Assembly: GCA_051530055.1 (NCBI GenBank)
Contig: CM121341.1
Coordinates: forward strand, 14,322,001 to 14,386,000
Source of the DNA: Neoechinorhynchus agilis
Lineage: Eukaryota; Acanthocephala
DNA length: 64,000 nucleotides
Direction: 5' to 3'
The position numbers were made by a program, and so were the translations under genes. Of the stretch, positions 11,167-22,499 are shown in pieces (position 1 is the first letter of the stretch; every line of letters begins with the position of its first letter). The notes beneath the pieces are model-generated. The model searched no databases, was not told where the DNA came from, and was given only the letters and a program-made list of their open reading frames with translations.

Positions 11167-11296
11167 GAACATAGTTTCGTTTTCTTCAAATGTTATGTTT
11201 GTTCGGCAGCTTCCTTGATGGCCGCGGCATTGCCGCGTTGGATCGCCGCGCTGATTCGCTGCAACAGGAAGCTGCTGGATCGCATATCGCCGGTGG
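11167..11296 (+). repeat. 130 bp GC-rich hairpin repeat, copy 1
   Basis: Matches 52508-52637 at 128 of 130 positions in the same orientation, 41 kb away. The GC-rich half has the perfect inverted pair GCAGCTTCCT / AGGAAGCTGC around a GC-rich loop with GGCCGCGG, in strong contrast to the AT-rich surroundings. No frame is convincing. Confidence 0.85.
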
Positions 11297-11336
11297 CATG
11301 TTTTAGCATCCCTCCCAGTCGTGAGTTAAAAAATTA

Positions 11337-11640
11337 ATAGAATTTATTTATTCCGATATTTCGGTACAATCTTATGTCCGCACTAAACAAAAAAATACTA
11401 ACTATCAATGTGCGGCCTTTTTCACGACTGATAATTTTCCTCCTTGGGCACATCGACCACCGATTTTTGCCAGGGAAGCGCTGGTCTGCGCTTAATGCCC
11501 ATGAATGTACAGTTATAAGCTTGTACATCTCCGTCCGGATTTGTATCGTTACGCTTTTAGGTATGTTAATTTCACACATTATCGGTTCATTTCTTCGGTT
11601 ATACGTTATTGGCTTTATTTTTCATTAAAAACTGATACAA
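11337..11640. repeat. Mixed repeat: family B arm and family A terminal repeat
   Basis: The sequence GAATTTATTTATTCCGATAT (11340-11359) belongs to the family B hairpin repeat. From about 11399 the sequence CACGACTGATAATTTTCCTC then TTGGGCACA matches the terminal repeat of the family A element at 17820 and, reversed, the right end near 46332-46393 (GCGCTGGTCTGCGCTTAATG). A solitary family A end seems to have landed next to a family B end. Confidence 0.55.
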
Positions 11641-12436
11641 CCCGTACGTAGTTTTTTTTATATGGCGGACGAAAGCTGTTACCCGACTGGATTTCGTGAG
11701 AATCCGCATACGCTTTATAGCGCCAACTCTCCTAGAATCTCATAAGTCTCTTGTCTAAAGGGGACAAAGTTGAAATCTGAAACTGTCTATATTTCAGAAA
11801 TCTCTTGTTATTGTCGCCACTGATCGTGGAACTTTCCTCGGAATGACTGATGTTCAATAAGAGGCATCTTCTTCGATCAATAAAAATTATCTGAGTTTTG
11901 AAATACAATCGCTTACTAATCATATTTCTATTCTTTTTATTATTTGCTGTTTTATCCAAATTCCTTTAATATTGTTGTTTAGTTCCATTGTTGACACCCA
12001 ATAGAGATCATTAAATTCGAATGTGTATTCCTGCTGATTGAATTGATAATGACTGATTCAATCAGTCGGAATATACATTTGTCTTCAATGATCCCTCTCG
12101 GGTGTCGAAAAGCGACCTAAATAACAATATATCTAACCACGCCTGAATATAATCCTCGATAAAAAACTCTTCTAAATCTGATTTACTTAAGATTCTCTAT
12201 TCTTATCGATTATTTGAGACTTGAAATTGCGCTAAACTAAGACTTAATTCTTTCCTTTGAACCATTTGCAGCTTTCTCCCACGCTATTCTACGTTTTTAT
12301 TTCTTAATTAAAATCAGTTTCCTAATCACCACATCGCTTCGATTGGATACTTTGGCTCTCCATATGAGCATTCTTGAATCGCGCTCTTGTTTTAGCCGTA
12401 TCCATTTGGAGTGGTTTTGCTCGCGAAAAAACATTT

Positions 12437-13015
12437 TCATTCTCGTACAAGTGCCAGCAAGAATCCGTTGATAAATACACTCGTGATGAGCATTGCAACT
12501 AGACAATAAATGAATTTTGATTGTCGATCAATGAAAGCGCAGACGCATCCTTGCAGGTCATGTACCAGTGATTGCTGTTTTGATGCTCCTTTCGTCGCGG
12601 TTGAAGCTTCCTGTATACTTACTTCATAATCTACGTTCCTATGCTCATATATAGCCTGACTTGAGTGGATAATTACAAGAGCCACGTCCAATACAATGCA
12701 AAGAGCCTGGATATCCGTTGTGATCTTCCTTTCTATATTCGCCAACTTCATATGGAAAGTGATGTTGATGATAAAAAAGACCATTGGTGTAAAGGTATTC
12801 GAATTCAATTGGAATGGCTTGTTGTAAATGATAGAGACGACCAAAATTGTCTGAGTTAGCAATCCAGTTGATAAAAGAGCGCATATCTGTCTCCAATGAC
12901 TTTTCGTTAGTTCCATTGCGTCAAAGTAAAGAGCCACGAGAAGGCTGACGAATGCGATGAACCAAAGGGAGACATAACCTAGCTGGTAAGACCTTTGTAG
13001 TCTCGATGGATTCAT
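12437..13015 (-). CDS. Polytopic membrane protein of unknown function
   Basis: The open frame gives 192 aa with about five hydrophobic segments: residues 12-33 (YVSLWFIAFVSLLVALYF), 43-63, 74-90 (PMVFFIINITFHMKL), 100-122 (ALCIVLDVALVIIHS) and 168-190 (YCLVAMLITSVFINGFLLAL). A hydrophilic loop of about 45 residues precedes the last helix. The first ATG is at 13015; TTTTGAAG ends nine bases before it, a possible trans-splice acceptor. Downstream in another fr ame there is a basic tail (12297-12405) that could be joined by a very short intron, but I cannot show that. I do not recognise the family. It is not part of an operon that I can see. Confidence 0.6.
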   Translation of the reverse strand: MNPSRLQRSYQLGYVSLWFIAFVSLLVALYFDAMELTKSHWRQICALLSTGLLTQTILVVSIIYNKPFQLNSNTFTPMVFFIINITFHMKLANIERKITTDIQALCIVLDVALVIIHSSQAIYEHRNVDYEVSIQEASTATKGASKQQSLVHDLQGCVCAFIDRQSKFIYCLVAMLITSVFINGFLLALVRE

Positions 13016-13436
13016 TTTTCCGCTCTTCAAAATAATGGTTTAAAATTTTTAGTAGCCCGCGTGCGAATACGGTTGCGTACAAATGGATGGTTTATGAGTC
13101 TTCGCACATCAACCTTCAATCGTCAATCATAATTACTAAAGATACCATAGTGAAGGTTAAGCTGATAACTCTATTACAAGTCTGCTTCAGTTACACGATG
13201 TGGTGAACGTTCAAATTATTAACCAGATTCATGCATCCGTTTATATGGGAGGAACCCTTGTAGGATATCCATAAGATAATGAAAGTTTTCTCATAAAAGA
13301 TATTTTCCCCAAAAAACAAAACGATCCTTACACGAAGCAAGCAGAATTCTTTTCATAGGCACTCAATATATTACAATGCTACTTTGGATTATTGTCTTCG
13401 GGGAATAGATACTTTCTTTTACCTAGTTTTGTAACC

Positions 13437-13581
13437 CCGGATTTAAATTCATTGATGATTTATTGCCAATATTTCACGTCAGATAAATAGTAGAAAACTA
13501 TTAAGCAATGACAAACCTGGGAAATGTCAGAATTATCAGACGTGAAATATCGGAAATAAATTAGTGAATTTTTGAATCCGG
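13437..13581. repeat. Short inverted-repeat element (MITE-like), family D
   Basis: Starts CCGGATTTAAATTCAT and ends with the reverse form GTGAATTTTTGAATCCGG. Both arms run about 45 bases through ATATTTCACGTC / GACGTGAAATAT around a 55-base loop. The same ends flank the LINE fragment at 59174-59230 and 60706-60762, showing a mobile family. Non-coding. Confidence 0.75.
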
Positions 13582-15157
13582 AGTGGCAAAACTACCAAAA
13601 GAAAGAAAATATTAAAATGCAAATGTTTTCATTAGATTTAACACAAATTTTTAAGTGTACGGCATTGATCCAAAATAAAGTACTCAAGGTTAAACCCTTT
13701 AAATTTTCTGACAAATTGGAATTTAATGGACTTTCTTATTTTATATTAGACGTTGCATGCGGGGCTTTTCTGGATGGAAATGCACTCACGTGTTACTCGT
13801 TTGAAGGATGGAAAATGATTTTTACCGACCCGTACAAATGAACGGCGTTTTTCGAGTGCTTCCTTCCGCTCTATAGGCGTCAGCTTGACGTTCAATGACA
13901 CATCATTGTTGTGTCAAGAATTTGGCAACTCCCACTGGCACCCACTACAAACTCGTTGACCAAAATGAGGATGTGTCTTTTGGAGAGTTTTAGCGTTAGA
14001 CTTCATATAGTGCGCCGCCGCCTTACAATACAAAACGCCGTTTCTCTAGGTGAGTAGTGCAACAACCCAACAATTACAGTTGACATTAAAAATGAATGCG
14101 TAAGTCCGGAGGAAGTAAACTTGAGCGATATGGAGGGAAATGTGATGAAAGTGCACGATGAAAACAGTATTTCCTTTTAGGGGAGATAAGATATTCTTAA
14201 TATATTAATCGACGTCTGCGTTTTTCGTTAGTGAGACTTAGTGGACCCGTTAGTCCGTAGTGCTCTGTCTGGGACGAAATAGCCGACTGTAGTTTAGATT
14301 TGTTCGTCGTGGGATATCAACATAATGAGAGTTCGCCCCTCTAAAAGCGATAAATGCGACTTTGAACACTTCCTGGTTGGCGTGCGCCTTGATGAAAGAT
14401 CTACGCGTTTGTCTCCTTATTCTCAAGGTCATCTTCCTTCAACTTAATGAACATTATCAAAAAAGATAATCCAGGAACAGACTACAAGTTGATCGTTGGT
14501 CAAATTTAATTAAATGTTGACAGGGAAGATTACATAATATAAAAAATAATAACACTCGCGGCTTCCGGCCCAAATGTTCTGCAACCGATGCCCTACTCTG
14601 CATTTATGACACGCTGCTACGTAACCTAGACAATAATCCCTCCCACGTCACCCGTCTCATTCAACTCGATTTATCGAAAACTTTCGACTCCGTGAATCAT
14701 TCACTCCTTATCCGGGCCTGCTCCGATTTTGAAGTCAACTTCTGGCGTCGGGCTACCTCCTCTATCAGCCTATCCCTCACCAAAGGCGTTTCTCAATGTG
14801 CTGTGTCGTCACCACTTCTCTTTAATATTTCCCTAAGCAACCTCAAATCTCTCTCCGCTCACTCTAAACTTTTCTTATATGCAGAAAATTTCACTCTCAT
14901 CACCCACTCACCACCCCACCTTTGCTTAACCTCTAACGAAATCACACACATAAAAGATTTCTGCACCAGTCATAAACTCCACCTGAATTTCTCTAAATGC
15001 TTCGATATGATCCGCTCATTCTCTTACAAGTTCACATCCTACCCCTAAGCTTCGAAATGACATCCTTCGAGTCACCTTCCTAAGAATTCCGGGTCTCCAA
15101 TTTCAATCAAATTTTAAATGGTACTCGCACATCACTCTATCCAGCAAGGTAAACACC

Positions 15158-15443
15158 TTTAAAATTTATATCATAGAGAATTGTCGTCGGGGTGAATTTG
15201 ATTCGAGTTTGGCCATGTTTTTCCCCCGGATGGTTGTTGCTGTTGATCATTTATTCAAAATATTTCGTAAGCTTTTTGCTTACCTCTTCAGTTATATTGT
15301 TTGTAAGTTTTTAAATATGTGAGTACTTACAAACAATATAACTGAAGAGGTAAGCAAAAAGTTTACGAAATATTTTGAATAAATGATCAACAGCAACAAC
15401 AATCCGGGGGAAAAACATCGCCAAACTCGAATTTAAAATTTAT
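15158..15443. mobile_element. Fold-back insertion inside the LINE, with 12 bp target duplication
   Basis: TTTAAAATTTAT occurs at 15158-15169 and again at 15432-15443 and brackets a 262 bp insert. The insert is almost entirely two inverted arms of about 115 bases (for example TTATTCAAAATATTTCGTAA, with its complement on the other side) around a loop of about 20 bases. The LINE protein frame continues across if the insert is ignored, proving insertion. Non-coding. Confidence 0.9.
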
Positions 15444-15589
15444 CTCCTCAAACGCCTCCAGCATTTAGGAATCCCTTCACCCGATCTCTACAAATTTTAC
15501 TTCAGCTTTGTTTTACCTTCCCTCAGCTACGGTTATCCCGTCTTTTGCAACCTATCCAAATTTCAATTCTGTCGTCTTGAAATGTTAGA

Positions 15590-15730
15590 CCTTCCAACCC
15601 AACCGGATATTCTCAATCGAATGGACATATCCTCACCCGGGCGAACTGTCCCTGACTGGATAGTTCCTACCCGAATAGACATCCCTTCAAACAGATATTA
15701 CCTCCCGAACGGACATCACTCGACTGCATA
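15590..15730 (+). repeat. Imperfect tandem repeats in the LINE-J 3' tail
   Basis: Units of about 18-24 bases alternate between the types CCGACTGGATATTCCC and CACCCGAACGGACAT (variants ACCCAACCGGATATTCTC, CTCGACTGCATATACCC). The same series occurs at 34320-34490, and in shorter form at 16125-16190 and 43635-43680, always just before the terminal GAGGACCCAAAGGTAC. It appears to be a minisatellite carried by this LINE. Confidence 0.75.
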
Positions 15731-16314
15731 TACCCATATTAACTGATGAGGACCCAAAGGTACGTGGGTCCTCCTAAGCCTTTCTTTGTATTTTCAATAA
15801 ACGTGTTATATATATCAAAAACTTGCACAGCTGACTTCCCCCCCCCACTCACCGAATGCCTTGATGATATTTTTATCAAACAACCAAAACGCCTTTCAAC
15901 CCCACCACCACCACAATTTCTTCCACATATCGGCCATTCACACGAGCACAACACTCGTGATCCTAATTCGTTTCACCCTACCTCGACCTCGCACTGCCCT
16001 ATACCTACGCTCCTTTTTCCATGCCGCTCAATCCTTTCGAGTATCAAAATCTGAAATGTACCTGAGGAAAGACCAACCTTACAAACGCTCCTGCAAACAA
16101 TATCCACAAATTCATACAAGAACGGACCTTCCAACCCGACTGGATATTGCCACTCGCCCGAACTCTATCCAAACAGAACTCGAGTGTTTATGAGGACCCA
16201 AAGGTATTCTTTGTAAATCAACAAATAAAACGTGTTATTATCTAGCAAACAAATAAACGTGTTATTATTTTTATTTGACCAACGATCAACTTGCAGTCTG
16301 TTTCTGGATTAAGT

Positions 16315-16560
16315 TTTTTAATAATGCTCATTAAGTTGAAGAAATTTATCAAGTCCGATATTCTGAAGGCAGCACAATCTTGTACGCTTTTTACAAAGTT
16401 GTTTGGCAGTTGATTTGACGCTAACTAACGTCGTAAAAACTTCCCAAAACTTTGATAAAGGCGTACTCGATTGTGGTGCCTTCGAAATATCGAACCTAAT
16501 AAATTCCTACAATTTTTCCGAAATAAATAAGGATATGAACAGTTCAATCTTCAAACACAA
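16315..16560. repeat. Fold-back repeat, family B, copy 2
   Basis: The left arm has CGATATTCTGAAGGCAGCAC, the right arm GTGGTGCCTTCGAAATATCG, followed by AATTTTTCCG and a GAACAGTTCAATCTTCAAAC end. The layout is that of the copies at 565 and 21485. It is followed to 17090 by AT-rich sequence in which I see no gene. Confidence 0.6.
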
Positions 16561-17094
16561 TTTTCATTAAGCTGAACCCACGTTCATTAAAGGCTTGAAA
16601 AGTGCCACAGGTTAAAAATGCAACGATGGGAAGATTAATTTGACGATTAGTGAGTTCCTTTTTATTGAGCAGCAATGATTCTGTTATTGTGTGTGTTTAT
16701 CGTAACGATCAACATATAAACCAATTTCTTTTTGGATATGAGCCGTATATTAAACCTATCGCTGTGTAGTGCGTATCTTTATCCACAAAACATCACGCGT
16801 TTTTTACTCGTAGCTTCAAATCTGGCGATTAATTTGCCCTTTAATGGTCTAGAATTATCAGCATACTTCTTAAATTATTGCTTCAAATAATCAACGTAAA
16901 TGTGTAAGAGACTAACGGGAAAAGAGCTGAAAATATGAACACTTTTGTCATCTTTTTATATTTGATCGGATTTTATGGAGTTTCTTGATTTCTTTTTACG
17001 CATTTCTTGAAATCGTTCGAGTCAATTAGCGTCCTTAAAAGACGGGATTTTAAAAGTTGCTGCTTTTTATTTTTCGCTTCACTTTCAGATTTCC

Positions 17095-17697
17095 ATGTTT
17101 TCTCTAGCGGATATATCCGTTACAATCCGGATAAATCCAAAATATTTTGGCCTTAGCGCCAAACAAGCAATCGATTTGGAGCTTCAAAAAATGTTTACGG
17201 GGAAGGTCATTCAAGGATGTGGCTTCTGCATTGGAATGTACAACGTCAAGGATTATCATGTGGGTCAAAATGAGCTTGATTTATTCATTCCGTCAGGACA
17301 AGACGGCTCATATGTGTCGGACGTCCGGTGCCAGCTCCTTATGTTCCAACCACAAGAACAAGAATTAATAATGACAAAAGTCTTGAGATCAACAAAAGAA
17401 GGAATATTTTCAAAGTTCGAATTCTTTGATGAGATTTTTATACCGAAAATCAATATATTACAACCTTGTTCATTCGATGAGCCGCGCTCACGATGGATGT
17501 ACCACTATGAAGACGTCGACTCAAAAACGGTGCACAGGCTTCCCATCAATGATGGAAGTGATCTTCTTGTTAGGGTTATAGGAGAAGAATTCAATGATAT
17601 TGATCCGAGCTCGCCGGAATTCGATTCACAACCCCGATACAGAGTAATTGCTTCTGTTAATGAACTTGGATTGGCTGTTCCTGCTTGGTGGATGTGA
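17095..17697 (+). CDS. polr3h: RNA polymerase III subunit RPC8 (Rpb7-like)
   Basis: Rpb7/RPC25-family subunit of the Pol III stalk, which with its RPC9 partner helps initiation at tRNA and 5S genes in the nucleus. The 200 aa length equals the human protein (204 aa). The N-terminal SHS2-like domain begins MFSLADISVTIRINP (human MFVLVEMVDTVRIPP) and includes GKVIQGCGFCIGMYNVKD. The C-terminal S1/OB domain has CQLLMFQPQEQELIMTKVL, FEFFDEIFIPK, and the family ending near PAWWM (human LSWWTSN). It is intronless. CACTTTCAG ends six bases before the ATG, a likely trans-splice acceptor. It runs towards eIF3L, which is on the other strand, with a mobile element in the 700 bp between them. Confidence 0.93.
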   Translation: MFSLADISVTIRINPKYFGLSAKQAIDLELQKMFTGKVIQGCGFCIGMYNVKDYHVGQNELDLFIPSGQDGSYVSDVRCQLLMFQPQEQELIMTKVLRSTKEGIFSKFEFFDEIFIPKINILQPCSFDEPRSRWMYHYEDVDSKTVHRLPINDGSDLLVRVIGEEFNDIDPSSPEFDSQPRYRVIASVNELGLAVPAWWM

Positions 17698-17814
17698 TGC
17701 TGAAAACCCGGTTTATTCCAACTGAAATTTAACATAATTAAATCTATAAGCATTTTGTCTTAAAAACGATTTTTTAATTTTAATTTTTTGAAGAATGGTC
17801 AGTCGGTAACTTTT

Positions 17815-18165
17815 ATTCAGTATCTACGTGTGGCTTTTTCACGGCTGATAATTTTCCTTGGCCACACAGCCCACCGATCTGGTTCAGGTAGGTGTGCCGA
17901 GGTGGTCAAGTGGACAAAACCTCATGATCCCAGTTCGATCGCTGATGACTCACAACCAAAGGGGACGAAATACCGTCGAAAGGAGGAAACCCACTGATGA
18001 GTCCGCCTCCTAGGGAGCTATCTGAAGATCCGGAGGATGTACAAAAATTCTTAACCGTGTATGGTTCAGTGCATTGAGTGATTTAATTACTTCTCTGAAC
18101 CAGATCGGTGGGCAGTGTGCCCAAGGAGGAAAATTATCAGCCGTGCAAAAGGTCACACATATAAA
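17815..18165. mobile_element. Family A element: terminal inverted repeats with an internal tRNA-like promoter
   Basis: The left end runs CACGGCTGATAATTTTCC to CCCACCGATCTGGTTCA. The right end at 18098-18160 is its complement (GAACCAGATCGGTGGGCA, ending AAAATTATCAGCCGTGC), giving arms of about 65 bases. Between them, 17887-17955 looks like a tRNA head: box A-like TGGTCAAGTGG and box B-like AGTTCGATCGC. The body has AAAGGGGACGAAATACCG and CTGATGAGTCCGCCTCC, shared with the copies at 39490, 46003 and 46197. Related ends lie at 11399 and 58430. It combines SINE-like and MITE-like features. Non-coding. Confidence 0.7.
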
Positions 18166-18395
18166 CACTTTTTTCATTGACATGCGGCACCTTTTAGCTT
18201 CTCAACTCCCGCATTACTTCCTTGAGACTTATGTATATCACACTTTCTATATTGAAGGTTACGATAAAGCAGAATAAAAGTATTGGTTCGCGTCCGTTCA
18301 AAACGGACTCAGAAACAGCATGGCACAAAACCCCTCTATTTTCTCCACACGCAAAATAAGAGAGCGTACAATCGCCCACATTCACGTACAGTGGC

Positions 18396-19970
18396 CTATA
18401 TCCTTGCAGCATCACACTGATTGTATTTGCTTCGTTCAAAAGCGAGCTTTTTAAGCACTAACAGTTGCTCCGAAAAAAGCGTAGCATACTTTTCTTTTTG
18501 TTCAGTATGACTAACGTATATCATGCCGTTGGATATATAGTAGTCAAGGCTAGACGAAGAACGATATATGACAGCTGTGTGACGACCCAAATCAGAAATG
18601 ATCCCGCAAGGAAGACTTATTTTGTGCTTAAGGGACATCAAAAGATCCAACGTAGTGTCCACTGGTTTATTGATTAGTTCGGCCAGACGAGCAACAGGAA
18701 TGCTCATATACGCAGATAGACGTTTTCGAATTTGCATAAAAAGGAGTTGTTCGTCTACTTCCATCATGAACACTTGTGCCTGATCTTCAAGAACTTGTTG
18801 AGCAGTACAATTTGGGTCAAATGAGCAGAAGCGAGGTGCTGCCTGAAGAAACGATCTCGAAAAAGCTGTTCGTTCCCCATTTAAAAGACCAATGAGTATT
18901 TCATGTGCCACCACTGACTTTACTTCATCCATCACCTTGTCGTCGACTTCATAAGGAAAGAAGGCAAGGGCTAAAGCAAGGATGTAACAGAGTTTTGATC
19001 TAAGAAAAGCAATCGGAGCTGATAGAGCAGTTGAGGCAGATCCAACTTTAGTTGCAGTTTCTCTGGTTTGTAAAATGTTTGTAAGTGAACTCGTACAAAC
19101 TTTTATAGCGTCCATATACCGTCGTCCCATCAATAAACAAAAAGAGCGATAATAATCGGTCGTGAAAACGCAATGCCATTGTCCTCCACTAAGCATTAGT
19201 TTGTCTTTATCTGTTGCTGCCAGTTGATCAACGATATTTAGTGCCGATGGATAATCAGCGTCACATGCGTGGAATCTCATGAGGCACACGGCACTGTAAA
19301 ATCCAAGTGCTCGATACAATGCCGATCCAACAAAAGGTTCGTTTTTTCTTAAAGCTTCGATCATTTGATCATATCTACAAGTCTTCATGAATTCATAAAG
19401 TGGATTTAGTACATAGTAAGGACTCGCAAATTCCTCGTATTCTTGGGTGTTTTCATTCGGTTCGCCTTTTCGTAAATCCCACATCATCCCTTCAAATGCA
19501 ATGGTAAACTCGTCTAAAATGGCCCAAAGCCACGATGCTGGCAAATCTATGGACCTTTCTGGCGTCTTAAAAAACTGAAATATGTCGCTCATGTTCGTTA
19601 GACATTGAACGTAGACGTCAAGTTCAACCGTAAGTTCTTTATTAGCACAAACGTCGAAAAATCTTTGATAATAAAGTTGCATGTACAAAGCTTCGGCCAA
19701 AGGATCATCAAGTATTGATTTTAGATTCTCACATCGTTCAAGAAGAACAGTTTCGCCGATACCAGCACAGAGTCGTTTAATGTTAAACCGGAAATCGGTG
19801 AATCGAGCGAAGCGAAGGCCTTGAACTTGCTGATCTTTTGTTAAATTAGTCCGACATTCCTTTACTAAAGCCGCGAACTTGCCCAATTGGGACTTTAATG
19901 TCGATAGTGCTCGGGGATCCATATTTGGATGCTCGCGTTGTTTTTGAAGCTGTGATGATGCGAATTCCAT
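18396..19970 (-). CDS. eif3l: Translation initiation factor eIF3 subunit L
   Basis: Subunit of the cytoplasmic eIF3 complex that loads mRNA onto the 40S ribosome. The 524 aa product follows the family along its length: LPASWLWAILDEFTIAFEGM (human LPNQWLWDIIDEFIYQF), a helical repeat region with ALYRALGFYSAVCLMRFHAC and TTDYYRSFCLLMGRRYMDAI, then the PCI-like end IRKRLSAYMSIPVARLAELI and LDYYISNGMIYVSHTEQKEK. It is about 40 residues shorter than human, mainly at the N terminus. The reading frame is uninterrupted. The start at 19970 is supported by TTTGTCTTTCCAG one base before the ATG. The gene converges on RPC8. Confidence 0.9.
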   Translation of the reverse strand: MEFASSQLQKQREHPNMDPRALSTLKSQLGKFAALVKECRTNLTKDQQVQGLRFARFTDFRFNIKRLCAGIGETVLLERCENLKSILDDPLAEALYMQLYYQRFFDVCANKELTVELDVYVQCLTNMSDIFQFFKTPERSIDLPASWLWAILDEFTIAFEGMMWDLRKGEPNENTQEYEEFASPYYVLNPLYEFMKTCRYDQMIEALRKNEPFVGSALYRALGFYSAVCLMRFHACDADYPSALNIVDQLAATDKDKLMLSGGQWHCVFTTDYYRSFCLLMGRRYMDAIKVCTSSLTNILQTRETATKVGSASTALSAPIAFLRSKLCYILALALAFFPYEVDDKVMDEVKSVVAHEILIGLLNGERTAFSRSFLQAAPRFCSFDPNCTAQQVLEDQAQVFMMEVDEQLLFMQIRKRLSAYMSIPVARLAELINKPVDTTLDLLMSLKHKISLPCGIISDLGRHTAVIYRSSSSLDYYISNGMIYVSHTEQKEKYATLFSEQLLVLKKLAFERSKYNQCDAARI

Positions 19971-20413
19971 TCTGGAAAGACAAAGAGGATCGAAACGAAG
20001 CGAAATAGCAAATTCAGCTCAAAAATTCATCCTCATGCTCACAAACAAAATATCCCAGAATTATGAATATTCATCTAAAAACGTTTTTGGTTATGGAGAT
20101 CACGTTTAAAAAAACGCCGCACAGCTTCGCTGACAACAAACAAAAAATACTTAGATTTTTGTAAGACGGAATATTCAAATTAGGTTGCTAAATACTTGAA
20201 CGGGAATACACGGTCTTATTTATGACGAGCGTTATTTTTTAGGACAATTTGGTTCTCAAAATCTTGGAATGCCAATATCGACAAATTTATCTAAGCAAAA
20301 CCAACTTTGAAGACATTTTTAGTAAAAAAAATCATTCGAAGTAAAGCCCGAAGTGCATATATAATCGAAAACTATAATATTTTTCCATCAATGGATCAAC
20401 TCCTAATGTTATT
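19971..20413. other. Spacer between eIF3L and ATP synthase beta, no gene seen
   Basis: About 440 bases of AT-rich sequence upstream of the eIF3L start and downstream of the ATP synthase stop, both on the minus strand. The same-strand order would fit an operon, but the distance is larger than a usual nematode operon gap (100-200 bases). The T-rich acceptor before eIF3L is the only signal I see. Confidence 0.5.
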
Positions 20414-22484
<2,071 letters not shown>

Positions 22485-22499
22485 CTACATTTGTTTATA

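Larger units (their letters stand above)
14560..16270 (+). mobile_element. LINE-J copy (reverse transcriptase remnant plus 3' tail)
   Basis: From 14560 the frame reads SRGFRPKCSATDALLCIYD, RLIQLDLSKTFDSVNH, KGVSQCAVSSPLLFNISL and LFLYAENFTLITHS, i.e. fingers and palm of a jockey-like non-LTR reverse transcriptase in which the usual YADD is YAEN. The thumb (LLKRLQHLGIPSPDLYKFYF, LPSLSYGYPVFCNLSKF) resumes after an insertion at 15170-15443. The 3' tail at 15590-15810 has short imperfect repeats and ends TGAGGACCCAAAGG, then TTTGTATTTTCAATAAACGT. A second tail follows at 16040-16270. The altered catalytic motif and the frame breaks make it inactive. Further tails lie at 34255, 36015, 39985, 43560, 51040 and 51590. 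Confidence 0.8.

Noticed and set aside
13572-13841. 89-codon open frame after the family D element
   Set aside because: Its start lies inside the repeat, it has no recognisable motif and no splice or promoter context.
17887-17960. A genuine tRNA gene
   Set aside because: Box A- and box B-like sequences are present, but there is no cloverleaf with an acceptor stem and the same sequence is part of a dispersed repeat.
17960-18020. Hammerhead ribozyme suggested by GGACGAAA and CTGATGAGTCC in the family A body
   Set aside because: The order is permuted, I could not pair stems I and III, and the GGACGAAA block is not kept in the copy at 39590 (GGATAAAA).
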